Below, in pieces: positions 6,717 to 13,802 of a stretch of DNA of 32,640 nt (within the stretch, counting starts at the first letter, position 1; every line of letters starts with the position of its first letter). The notes under the pieces were generated by a model. That model had not been told where the DNA came from and did not search any database. It worked only from the letters and a program-made list of their open reading frames with translations. This DNA is from an uncultured Acetatifactor sp. (GTDB lineage Bacteria; Bacillota; Clostridia; Lachnospirales; Lachnospiraceae): the NCBI RefSeq assembly GCF_910585425.1, contig NZ_CAJUCP010000061.1, positions 1 to 32,640 on the forward strand. The letters are read 5' to 3'. The position numbers and the translations under genes are program-made.

Positions 6717-8148
6717 ACAAAAGCCTGACATTAATTCCTCTGCTTTTTCCTTCCTTTCCTGTTAGTCGAAACGATACTTTTTTCCCTTCATAAGAAATAT
6801 TCATATCTGGATTATCCAGTTCGTTAAAATATACGTTTTCCGGCTTATGTGCAATAAACCCAAACAGATTGCCGTGTTTATCCGTGGTAACGGTCATGAC
6901 CCTTCCAGTATATACATTTGAATTCACTTCCGCAACGGCGCTTCCCCGCAGCTCCTTCAACATGAAATCCTTAAATTCCGGATTATCCTTTATAGCATAT
7001 CTATAGCCTAAGCCCTTTACTGCAACCCATTGAGCCATTATTTGCCGAAATCTGCTGGCTGCCTGCAAAACCGCCTTCTTATATTCTGTACTGCTCAACA
7101 CCTTCAACAGCTTTTTGCAGTACTCTTCTACTTTATTCCTATCATTTATATCTGGTGCCGGCCCCATGCTCAATTCCTGAATCAGGAACAACAGATGCAT
7201 CTTGTATGGTTGCATATCCTTAAGGCTATGATCCTGCTTCATGATGTACTCTAGATTCGATGCCAAAAGCGCAGCCACATAATATGGATAATAAGATTGC
7301 CCTTCCACGAAAAGCTTATCTTTATAATCACTAATGAGTTTTGATTCATGCCGATGCGAAGTCTCAACATGGTTCATGTACATCGCCACCATACTTTGAA
7401 TCAGCACCCTAAAGCTGACTTTCTGATACGGTTTTATCATATTATCTCTAGCATACTGCTTGGAACGCCTCTCATAATAGACCTTGCAAAAACCCTCCGT
7501 CTGCATAATATTAAAAAAATCCTCCAGTTCCTTATGGTACTTTCGGATGGTTTCAAAAGCCTCCTCATAGACAATATTCTGCCTGTTCGTACCCTTAACG
7601 ATACCCTGGGCCACTTCCGGTTTGGTGGCCTCGATAACCTTCACGATTACCTGAACCTGGGACAAGTCATTTCCCTTCTTCTTGACCTTATAGAGCGAAT
7701 TGCACGTCTGGCAGCCGTTTACAATCTGGGGATTTTTAATAATCAGCGCCCTGTTCTTTGACTCAAGCTTATCACACACAATCGTAATTCCATTGTTAAA
7801 TAGGACAAAATTTACAGGATTGGCCGACAAAGTCGCTTCCATCTCCTGGTTTATATCCGTATCTCCTTGATAATCTCTAACATTATCGTCAAATATGTTC
7901 GCCCGAATCAAGTCGTCATCGTTTGTCAAAATGCTAATCAGACTGTCTGCACCGCAAAGCACGACATACACCTGCCCCGCATCCTTTAATTTTCCAAATT
8001 CAATAGAATCCTTGTACTCAAGAGCCGCCTGATACTCTTTCCTGCTTGCTTGGGCAATCGAATATAGCTTCTCTTCATTAATCTGCTGAATACTAACGGT
8101 ATACTCTTTGCCTTTTATGCTTTGGGTCTCTGCTTTTTCCTCCGCCAC
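6715..8148 (-). CDS. AIPR-family abortive phage infection protein, main (C-terminal) part
   Basis: The open frame encodes the AIPR core: NIFDDNVRDYQG, NPVNFVLFNNGITIVCD, QIVNGCQTCNSL, VIVKVIEA and IVKGTNRQNIV. AIPR proteins occur in phage-defence and restriction islands. GTG 8148 would give 477 residues, but it has no ribosome binding site. The same frame stays open upstream to 8241 and meets a single TAG (8242-8244), beyond which it continues into the 120-residue gene at 8242-8604. The simplest reading is one AIPR gene of about 629 residues with a nonsense mutation (for example CAG to TAG). The AT-rich composition and position in an island indicate horizontal transfer. Confidence 0.8.
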   Translation of the reverse strand: MAEEKAETQSIKGKEYTVSIQQINEEKLYSIAQASRKEYQAALEYKDSIEFGKLKDAGQVYVVLCGADSLISILTNDDDLIRANIFDDNVRDYQGDTDINQEMEATLSANPVNFVLFNNGITIVCDKLESKNRALIIKNPQIVNGCQTCNSLYKVKKKGNDLSQVQVIVKVIEATKPEVAQGIVKGTNRQNIVYEEAFETIRKYHKELEDFFNIMQTEGFCKVYYERRSKQYARDNMIKPYQKVSFRVLIQSMVAMYMNHVETSHRHESKLISDYKDKLFVEGQSYYPYYVAALLASNLEYIMKQDHSLKDMQPYKMHLLFLIQELSMGPAPDINDRNKVEEYCKKLLKVLSSTEYKKAVLQAASRFRQIMAQWVAVKGLGYRYAIKDNPEFKDFMLKELRGSAVAEVNSNVYTGRVMTVTTDKHGNLFGFIAHKPENVYFNELDNPDMNISYEGKKVSFRLTGKEGKSRGINVRLL

Positions 8149-8241
8149 AAAAATGATATTTATGTTGGGAAGCCCATCCCACCTGGCAATAATTTTCTGT
8201 GTCTGAAAATAGCATATTATCTCTGAAAAATTGTATCCATC

Positions 8242-8604
8242 CTATCTTTTATGATAAATTTCATTTATAAGCTCATTAGCAGAAATTTTCTCCTTATAGG
8301 CTAAAATATATACCTCAAACTTACCCTGACTGTCTTTCTGCAGAATATCATCGATATCCGTTCTTGTAGATAGCAGCTGCCCGTTCATGGTTATGGCAAT
8401 GCCAATTAAGCCAATCCCATCAGGCACTTCATCGCATATTTGATTTAACAAATCAAAATCCCTATCTAGCCTATCCGGTTGAATTTGTGAAAAATAGATA
8501 TAATCGATATACCTTCTCTCAATATCCAAACTGTTATCGCACTTCAGCTGATTCTCTTCGCTATATAAATCAAGCCACGCTTTTAATATCGGATTTGCAA
8601 ACAC
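8242..8604 (-). CDS. N-terminal part of the same AIPR-family protein
   Basis: 120 residues from GTG 8604, with GGGAGGGAG about 7 nt upstream, ending at TAG 8242-8244. The segment FDLLNQICDEVPDGIGLIGI, followed by AITMNGQLLSTRTDIDDIL and EVYILAYKEK, matches the usual N-terminal part of AIPR proteins (D-G-I-x-x-I-A-I-x-x-N-G, then D-I-D-D-I, then a beta strand ending in K). Family knowledge places this region directly before the AIPR core. It is in the same reading frame as the core, separated by one stop codon, so I read the pair as a broken single gene rather than two genes. Confidence 0.65.
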   Translation of the reverse strand: MFANPILKAWLDLYSEENQLKCDNSLDIERRYIDYIYFSQIQPDRLDRDFDLLNQICDEVPDGIGLIGIAITMNGQLLSTRTDIDDILQKDSQGKFEVYILAYKEKISANELINEIYHKR

Positions 8605-8625
8605 AGCACTCCCTCCCGCTGTCCG

Positions 8626-9217
8626 TTAAAATTTTATGTTCATTTCAGCCGTATATGTAATTTTGTCAACTGTGGTCATTAATACATAATGGATATCATA
8701 GGATTTCTGTCCACCTGATATCTCATCATCAATAAAAATCCCATCCAAAATGTACTGAATAGCCTTAGCCTTCTGTCTGTATTCATCCAGATTTACCCGG
8801 CTTTTTCTGGCCGTAAGCAAACCTCCCCGGTCGGCCTGGTTGATTTTTTCCATATAGCCATCCTTAAGTTCCTGAAGCTTATTCTTGCTCCAATATCTGG
8901 TTATTACCCCCAATGAACTATCTATGCTATATCCGTCTAAGCCGTTTAGATACTGCTCTTTGATGTGCTCTATCCCACTATGCCACTGACTGCAGAGCTT
9001 CAGCACCGTTTTTGTGTTTATAACCGTGTCTTTCAAATCATAAATATACCATTTTACTTTTCTTTCGGTACTGCTTTCCACAATAGCGGTAATATCCGGC
9101 TTTTTTGTCCCTTTCTTAGGCATTCCATCGGGTATATATTCCTTGCTGAAATACCCCTTCTCCCCATTCCTCACCGTATAATGTAGAACAGCCCTGTCTC
9201 AGCTTCTGCACTTTCAT
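8626..9217 (-). pseudogene. Nuclease-like protein with possible PD-(D/E)XK motif, probably frameshifted
   Basis: The long frame (9174 to 8626, about 182 residues) contains KPDITAIVES followed after about 15 residues by WYIYDLKDTV. That spacing of Asp and D-L-K resembles a PD-(D/E)XK nuclease core, but the match is short. GTG 9174 has no ribosome binding site. In the next frame, ATG 9217 lies 4 nt after the ATPase stop and encodes MKVQKLRQGCSTLY before running into an unlikely tail that stops at 9116. Joining that N-terminus to the longer frame near 9175-9180 gives a sensible protein of about 195 residues, so a 1-2 nt frameshift is likely. The product would act with the upstream ATPase and downstream AIPR protein. 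Confidence 0.5.
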
Positions 9218-9221
9218 TTGA

Positions 9222-10466
9222 CTATCCCATAATACAGCTTGATTCATCGTATAGCATATCGATATTTTCATTAAATCGCCCAAAGTCATAACCAATCTTT
9301 GGATAATCAAAAAATTCTAATTCCTCGACGACTACACTGCCCTTTTCATTTTTTTTGAATTCATATATATATACTGCTTTTTCCGGCTGAAGCATATCTA
9401 GTATGCTCCAATCCAGCTTTTCCAATATTTCATTTTTCCGGATAACATTTTTCATTCTTGATACTAATATTAAATTATTAATTCTTCCCGCCAGAGTATC
9501 ACTATGGGTAGAAATGATAATCTTGTTGCCAAGATTGCAAAATCTCATCAATGCCTTTGCAATGCTTCCCTGTTTTATGGGATGTATACTATTTTCCACC
9601 TCATCATAATACAAATATCCATAACTTCCTTCCGATTGCAATACACTGCTGAAAGATGATAATTCATGAATCATGGATGAAGCCATGTTCAGAGGAACAT
9701 AACAATTGCTTTCCCGATACATAAATACATCGTTCCGATACTCAATCTTTCCACCCAACAGCTCTCTGTCCACAAATTCAATCAAATCCTCCTCATTTTC
9801 ACCAAACTGCGTTCTAGGCGAATAGGTCTGTAGAAATTTCAGGTAATCGTAAATCGGCAGAGCCATTCCTGACTTTCCCTGCATGTTTACAAAAAAATTC
9901 CTGTAGAGCATCTGCAGGCCGGCCCGCGCCGCTGGGAGGAACAACTGCCTTTTTCCCACAGGCAATCCCAGCATGTCCAACAGGGCGTATTTGGCAAGCT
10001 GCAATTTCATCTCGTCCACCGTCCCTGCCACATTACCTGCAATATTTTCCCTATTGCCATCGGCATACTCCTTCTCCAAGTATGCCATTTCTGCAATCGT
10101 ACCGACATAAAATACTTCCTCTGCGGCCTCAAAATGTATTGTTATCTCTTCCACAGGAATTTCCATGGAAAAGCATTCCAGGAGAAATCCCCTTTTATTG
10201 TCCCTCAGATAGTTGTTGATACTGCTTTCCATTTCAGCAAACCACTCGCTGGAAAACCGAATATAAGTTATATCCTCCATCTCCGTGATTTTGGCGCAAC
10301 CAATTTTCACGTTCCAATTGGATATTGTATTTACAATCCCATACATAAGCTCCATCATCAGAGTTTTCCCGCTGTTATTATCGCCTACGAACAGTGAGAA
10401 ATCACCTGTTTTTATTGAAGCCTTTTCTATTTTCGTAAATTTTCTGACATCTACTCTTATACTCAA
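9222..10466 (-). CDS. OLD/AAA-type ATPase of the AIPR defence island
   Basis: 414 residues from TTG 10466, chosen because AGAGG lies 6 nt upstream and the protein then begins SIRVDVRKFTKIEKASI, the usual opening strand of AAA_15/AAA_21 ATPases. Walker A is VGDNNSGKT (about 27-35). The Walker B/D-loop region is LYYDEVENSIHP, and IIISTHSD follows, as in the OLD and RecF-like ATP-binding fold. I see no C-terminal TOPRIM nuclease, so a separate partner, perhaps the next gene, would supply nuclease activity. It is the first gene of the island operon and has its own promoter at 10531-10559. Confidence 0.75.
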   Translation of the reverse strand: MSIRVDVRKFTKIEKASIKTGDFSLFVGDNNSGKTLMMELMYGIVNTISNWNVKIGCAKITEMEDITYIRFSSEWFAEMESSINNYLRDNKRGFLLECFSMEIPVEEITIHFEAAEEVFYVGTIAEMAYLEKEYADGNRENIAGNVAGTVDEMKLQLAKYALLDMLGLPVGKRQLFLPAARAGLQMLYRNFFVNMQGKSGMALPIYDYLKFLQTYSPRTQFGENEEDLIEFVDRELLGGKIEYRNDVFMYRESNCYVPLNMASSMIHELSSFSSVLQSEGSYGYLYYDEVENSIHPIKQGSIAKALMRFCNLGNKIIISTHSDTLAGRINNLILVSRMKNVIRKNEILEKLDWSILDMLQPEKAVYIYEFKKNEKGSVVVEELEFFDYPKIGYDFGRFNENIDMLYDESSCIMG

Positions 10467-10530
10467 AAGAACCTCTTTTCTTTTATACAAACCATGGGTT
10501 GCGCTAAGTGTTCTCGTGTCTATTAAATTT

Positions 10531-10559
10531 ATTGTACAACCAATAACCAATATTGTCAA
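10531..10559 (-). promoter_or_regulatory. Promoter of the ATPase-AIPR operon
   Basis: On the minus strand, TTGACA (10554-10559) and TACAAT (10531-10536) are separated by 17 nt. The spacer carries the short repeat TTGGTTATTGGTTG. Transcription would start near 10524, about 58 nt before TTG 10466. The promoter sits at the very edge of the island, next to a truncated resident gene on the other strand. Confidence 0.75.
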
Positions 10560-10591
10560 ACCGCAGAAATAACCATTAGCAGTTTGGCCGA

Positions 10592-11440
10592 TTGGTGGGA
10601 AGCTTTGACGACAATCCCTTTTACGAAATCGACTACACCCACGAAGTCGACGAACGCCGGGACCTGGTGAGCCTCCTGGTGCCCGTGAAGCGGCGCATGG
10701 CCAACCCTGCCTGTTTTGAAAAGCCCACAGAACTGCCTGCAGGCTCCATCACCATAGAGGAGATCCAGGCCCGAAACCCCGTCCTCTGGGAGACGGACGT
10801 GCCCCTGGACAAAGTGTCCCCCATCAACAATCCCCATTACCGCATCCTGGAAAACGGCGAGGCGGAGTACACCGGATGGATCAGCACCAGGGTGCTCAAC
10901 ACCAATGTGGCGGTAAAGCTGCCCTTCCGGGTGGATATGGAATTCCGTCTGGGAGGGGACGACGAACAGTTCGGCTATGGCTCCGAGGAGGGCTGCCTGA
11001 TCTTCTACCACGGAGCAGAGCCGGACTACTACGCAGGCGGCGTCTCCCTGGGCAACCTAAGCCAGAATGGCTTCGGCGTCAACATGGGCAACCAGCCCTC
11101 GGAGGACCTGTCAAAGGCCGCCCTGCACCGGGAGGCCATCGTATTCCGTCAGCCCTGTTTTTATGACCTCTACGAGTTTCCCGGCCGGGACGGCATCCGG
11201 GACAGGGGCTATAACCAGGTCACATGAATCATCGGCCCCACCCACCTGGCCGTGATTATCAACGGGGAGATCCGCTACTGCGGCACAGGCTTCCCCTACA
11301 TGTCCCTGGACTTATCCCGCACCGCCCCCGGGGACATCATCATCGGCTCCAACGGCCAGGGCATGAAATACTTCAGGTCCATCCGCGTCTCCCAACTGGC
11401 CCATGCCCCGAAAATCAGATTACAGAAGGAGGAGCTTCTC
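10592..11440 (+). pseudogene. Truncated resident gene of unrecognised family with internal TGA
   Basis: A GC-rich frame begins without a proper start (about LVGSFDDNPFYEIDY) directly at the island edge. It runs to an in-frame TGA at 11225-11227 and continues in the same frame with IIGPTHLAVIINGEIRYCG. The context Q-V-T-stop-I-I-G suggests that TGG (Trp) became TGA. The frame then runs into the next small gene. No family is recognised. The beta-rich composition (EYTGWISTRVLNT, VDMEFRLGGDD) suggests a ligand-binding or sandwich domain. The N-terminus is missing, probably removed when the neighbouring island arrived. Confidence 0.55.
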
Positions 11441-11617
11441 ATGACCACGAAACAGAGCAACAACACGATTCCCAACATACACCGCCTGGTGACGGACGAG
11501 TACGGCGAGAACTACTGGTTTGGCGGCTGCGCCAGATATGTGATGGAATGCCTTGGGGAGACGGATTACGACTACAATTTCTTCGCCGGGTTCACCGGGG
11601 ACGTGTTCACCCAGTAG
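11441..11617 (+). CDS. Short protein (58 aa), probable N-terminal fragment of a longer gene
   Basis: ATG 11441 has a strong site (GAAGGAGGAG, 6-nt spacing) and encodes MTTKQSNNTIPNIHRLVTDE, then YGENYWFGGCARYVMECLGE, ending FTGDVFTQ-stop. The start looks genuine, but the end is abrupt: the last residues read like the middle of a folded domain, and the spacing W-F-G-G-C-A resembles the N-terminal Cys region of papain-like or BtrH-type domains. It is therefore probably a truncated relic. A perfect 14-bp hairpin follows immediately. Its function is unknown. Confidence 0.4.
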   Translation: MTTKQSNNTIPNIHRLVTDEYGENYWFGGCARYVMECLGETDYDYNFFAGFTGDVFTQ

Positions 11618-11618
11618 A

Positions 11619-11656
11619 GAAAGGGCAGCTTTGCGCAAATGGAAAGCTGCCCTTTC
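11619..11656. repeat. Perfect 14-bp inverted repeat after the truncated gene
   Basis: GAAAGGGCAGCTTT (11619-11632) is complementary to 11643-11656 around a 10-nt loop. No T tract follows (AAGACTAA), so a classical terminator is doubtful. It may still be a transcription barrier or a relic of a small mobile repeat. Confidence 0.55.
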
Positions 11657-11686
11657 AAGACTAATTCCCAAAATCCGCATTGCGCA

Positions 11687-11752
11687 TTGCCGCTATGGGG
11701 AGAGTATGGTAAAATGTCCATATTACAGGAACCGCTTCGCGAACCCTGTAAT
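11687..11752 (+). promoter_or_regulatory. Promoter and operator-like palindrome of the LytTR regulator gene
   Basis: TTGCCG (11687-11692), a 17-nt spacer and TAAAAT (11710-11715), preceded by TG at -1 spacing (extended -10). The start point would be near 11722, where a palindrome begins: ATTACAGG (11722-11729) and CCTGTAAT (11745-11752) around a 15-nt centre. It could be an operator (LytTR self-regulation) or a 5'-leader hairpin. Confidence 0.5.
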
Positions 11753-11804
11753 CAAAGATCTATTCCTGGCAGAAAGGCCGAATCTCCCAAAAGGCGGTGA
11801 CTCC

Positions 11805-12506
11805 ATGGCTATCCGTTTCGCCATATGCGATGACGATGAAGAACAGCTCCAATCCCTGAAAAATCTCCTGTCAGAGTGGGCCCACGGGGCGGCCCTCTCC
11901 TTTGAGGTGCGCACCTTCCCCTCCGCCGAGGCCTTCCTCTTCGCCTATGCGCAGGACAGCGCCTACGACATCCTTATACTCGACATCGAGATGAAAGCCA
12001 TCTCCGGCATAGAGCTGGCAAAGCGCGTCCGAAAAGAAGACGGACGCGTAGAAATCCTCTTCATCACCTCCCACTTCGAGTTCGTCAGCGAGGGCTATGA
12101 GGTGGACGCGCTGCATTATCTGACCAAGCCCGTGTCGGAGGACAAACTCTGCGCCGTCCTGGCGAAAGCCCTGGACCGTCTGCACACAGAGCCGCCCTCC
12201 GTCATCATCTCCTGCGAGGGCGAGACCGTGAAGCTGCGCGAGCCGGACATCCTCTATGTGGAAGCCTTTCTTCACTATATCTCCATCCACACGGCCAAGA
12301 GGGAATACCGGATAAAGGAAAGCATCTCCTCTTTCGAGAAACGCCTCACCGATGATTTCTTCCGCATACACCGTTCCTATCTGGTCTCGCTGAAGGCCGT
12401 CACCAGAATCTCCCGCACGGAAGTCACCCTGGAGGGCGGGACGCTCCTACCGCTGGCCAGGGGAAAATACGATGCAGTGAACCGGGCCTTTATCGAGAGG
12501 AACTAG
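11805..12506 (+). CDS. LytTR-family response regulator (AgrA/VirR type)
   Basis: 233 residues from ATG 11805, after a GGCGG-type site. A longer in-frame extension to 11553 would run through the promoter and is rejected. The receiver domain (1-125) has acidic residues CDDDE (8-12), phospho-acceptor Asp60 in ILILDIEM, Thr/Ser in FITSH and Lys in YLTKPV. The LytTR DNA-binding domain (about 135-230) shows LREPDILYVEAFLHYISIH, FFRIHRSYLVSLK and LPLARGKYD. It pairs with the kinase gene 10 nt downstream and probably controls the following exporter genes. Confidence 0.9.
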   Translation: MAIRFAICDDDEEQLQSLKNLLSEWAHGAALSFEVRTFPSAEAFLFAYAQDSAYDILILDIEMKAISGIELAKRVRKEDGRVEILFITSHFEFVSEGYEVDALHYLTKPVSEDKLCAVLAKALDRLHTEPPSVIISCEGETVKLREPDILYVEAFLHYISIHTAKREYRIKESISSFEKRLTDDFFRIHRSYLVSLKAVTRISRTEVTLEGGTLLPLARGKYDAVNRAFIERN

Positions 12507-12516
12507 GAGAAGCGAC

Positions 12517-13167
12517 ATGAGAAAGAAAACCTACCTGAACCTCATAGAATACCAGACCGAACAATCCCGCCAGCATCTGGCGGAAGTCCAGGGCATCTAC
12601 CGGGAGATGCGCGGCTACAAGCATGACTTCCACCACCATCTCCAGGCCCTCAAGGGCCAGCTGGAGGCCGGGGAGACCAAGCGGGCCCTGGCCTACTTAG
12701 AACAGCTCGACCAACAGCTCATGGATGTGGACACCCTGCTGAAGACCGGAAACGTAGCCCTGGACGCCATCCTGTCCGCCAAGATCTCCCAGGCCAGAGC
12801 CCTGGGCATAGCCGTCACCGTCAAGGCCAATGTCCCCGACAGGCTCCTGCTCTCCGACCTGGAGCTTGGCATCATCGTGGGGAATCTCCTGGAGAACGCC
12901 ATCGAGGCCTGCCAGTGCGCCCAAGGCCAGCGCTTCCTGCGGCTCTTCCTGGGAATGAAGGGAAAGATGCTCTATTTCTCCATGCTCAATTCCGCCGGTG
13001 CGAAAGCCTCCAAAAAAGGAAAGCTCTTCTCCTCCCGCAAGATGGGCCTCCACGGCTTCGGCCTGCGCCGGGCCGAAAGCATCCTGGAAGCCCACGGCGG
13101 CTGGTGCAAGTACAACAGCGAGGACGGGGCGTTCACCTCCGAGTTCCTGGTGCCCGCCGTGGAATGA
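12517..13167 (+). CDS. GHKL sensor kinase of AgrC/VirS type without membrane domain
   Basis: 216 residues with AGGAGA about 7 nt before ATG 12517. The protein begins at the dimerisation helix (YQTEQSRQHLAEVQGIYREM). The likely phospho-acceptor is His36 in YKHDFHHHLQ. The ATP-binding part has N-box GNLLENAIEAC and G-box LHGFGLRRAESI. AgrC-like kinases normally carry six or so N-terminal membrane helices; here none exist, so the protein is predicted to be soluble. It either senses a cytoplasmic signal or relies on a membrane partner such as the ABC exporters downstream. No frameshift is visible upstream, since the regulator gene abuts directly. Confidence 0.85.
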   Translation: MRKKTYLNLIEYQTEQSRQHLAEVQGIYREMRGYKHDFHHHLQALKGQLEAGETKRALAYLEQLDQQLMDVDTLLKTGNVALDAILSAKISQARALGIAVTVKANVPDRLLLSDLELGIIVGNLLENAIEACQCAQGQRFLRLFLGMKGKMLYFSMLNSAGAKASKKGKLFSSRKMGLHGFGLRRAESILEAHGGWCKYNSEDGAFTSEFLVPAVE

Positions 13168-13212
13168 TTTTCTGCAAGGCTGATTCGATCGGCTTCGAGT
13201 TGACAGTTAGTC

Positions 13213-13241
13213 TTGTACCATAAAGCTGATTATGTTATTAT
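13213..13241 (+). promoter_or_regulatory. Promoter of the c-di-AMP receptor gene
   Basis: TTGTAC (13213-13218) and TATTAT (13236-13241) are 17 nt apart, about 50 nt before the start codon. A TTGACA at 13199-13204 has no -10 box at correct spacing. Confidence 0.5.
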
Positions 13242-13294
13242 TTAAGGAGGAACCTGTTGTTTTTTCCTAAACGAAACTGTGAGGAGGAGCTGGA

Positions 13295-13642
13295 ATGAAA
13301 CTGATTTATGCGATTGTGGAGAGGGACAATGCGGAGCGTGTGACGGATGCCCTGAACAGCAAGGGATATCAGGCGACGATGATTTCCTCGACAGGAGGTT
13401 TCCTGAAAAAGGGGAACTCTACAATCATGACCTGTACAGAGGACGACAATCTACAGGATGTGGTCAAAGTCATAAAGGCCGTATGCGGAGAGCGGGTCTC
13501 CGTGGACGTGAACGTTCCTTATAACGCAATGGTACAGGGGACGCAGTCCGCGCCCATATGGGCCGGCGGCATCAGGCAGACGATTCAGGTAGGGGGAGCA
13601 GTCATTATTGCCGTAGAGGCCTGCTTCTATGAAAAAATCTAA
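13295..13642 (+). CDS. darA: Cyclic-di-AMP receptor, PII-like (DarA/PstA)
   Basis: 115 residues after GAGGAGGAG with good spacing. The protein starts MKLIYAIVERDNAERVTDAL and carries STGGFLKKGNSTIMTC, the conserved core that binds c-di-AMP in B. subtilis DarA and S. aureus PstA. The C-terminal segment (GGIRQTIQVGGAVIIAVEAC) matches the family's last strand. It is a cytosolic trimeric signalling protein whose downstream partner is generally unknown. The gene has its own promoter and terminator and so is a separate unit within the regulator/exporter cluster. Confidence 0.9.
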   Translation: MKLIYAIVERDNAERVTDALNSKGYQATMISSTGGFLKKGNSTIMTCTEDDNLQDVVKVIKAVCGERVSVDVNVPYNAMVQGTQSAPIWAGGIRQTIQVGGAVIIAVEACFYEKI

Positions 13643-13671
13643 ATTCCGTTTCCTTTTACAGAATGTCTGTC

Positions 13672-13722
13672 AAAGGCAATTCGTGCCCTGTTGAACGCAA
13701 TTCGTGCACGGATTGCCTTTTT
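13672..13722 (+). terminator. Intrinsic terminator of the c-di-AMP receptor gene
   Basis: AAAGGCAATTCGTGC (13672-13686) pairs with GCACGGATTGCCTTT (13706-13720) over 15 positions with one G-U pair, followed by a T run (13718-13722). GCAATTCGTGC occurs twice as a direct repeat (13676-13686 and 13697-13707), the second copy partly in the loop, so two alternative pairings are possible. Confidence 0.75.
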
Positions 13723-13750
13723 CTGTTCTCCTGGGTTACAATGAAAGACG

Positions 13751-13775
13751 TAAGGAAGCGTCAGACACTTCCTTA
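13751..13775. repeat. Hairpin in the leader of the first ABC exporter gene
   Basis: TAAGGAAG (13751-13758) and CTTCCTTA (13768-13775) form a perfect 8-bp stem with a 9-nt loop, about 27 nt before the start codon. It could be a regulator-binding site or a translation-control hairpin. Confidence 0.4.
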
Positions 13776-13802
13776 GGAAAAACAGACAGGAGGACATCCC
13801 TC

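Noticed and set aside
8242..8244. TAG in the AIPR gene as a recoded amino acid (for example pyrrolysine)
   Set aside because: Nothing in the window supports recoding, other genes end normally, and neighbouring genes show ordinary decay; a nonsense mutation is simpler.
11553..11804. 84-residue N-terminal extension of the LytTR regulator
   Set aside because: It crosses the previous gene's end, a hairpin and a good promoter; the receiver domain starts properly at ATG 11805.
13199..13204. TTGACA upstream of the c-di-AMP receptor as its -35 box
   Set aside because: No acceptable -10 box lies 16-18 nt downstream; TTGTAC at 13213 pairs correctly with TATTAT.
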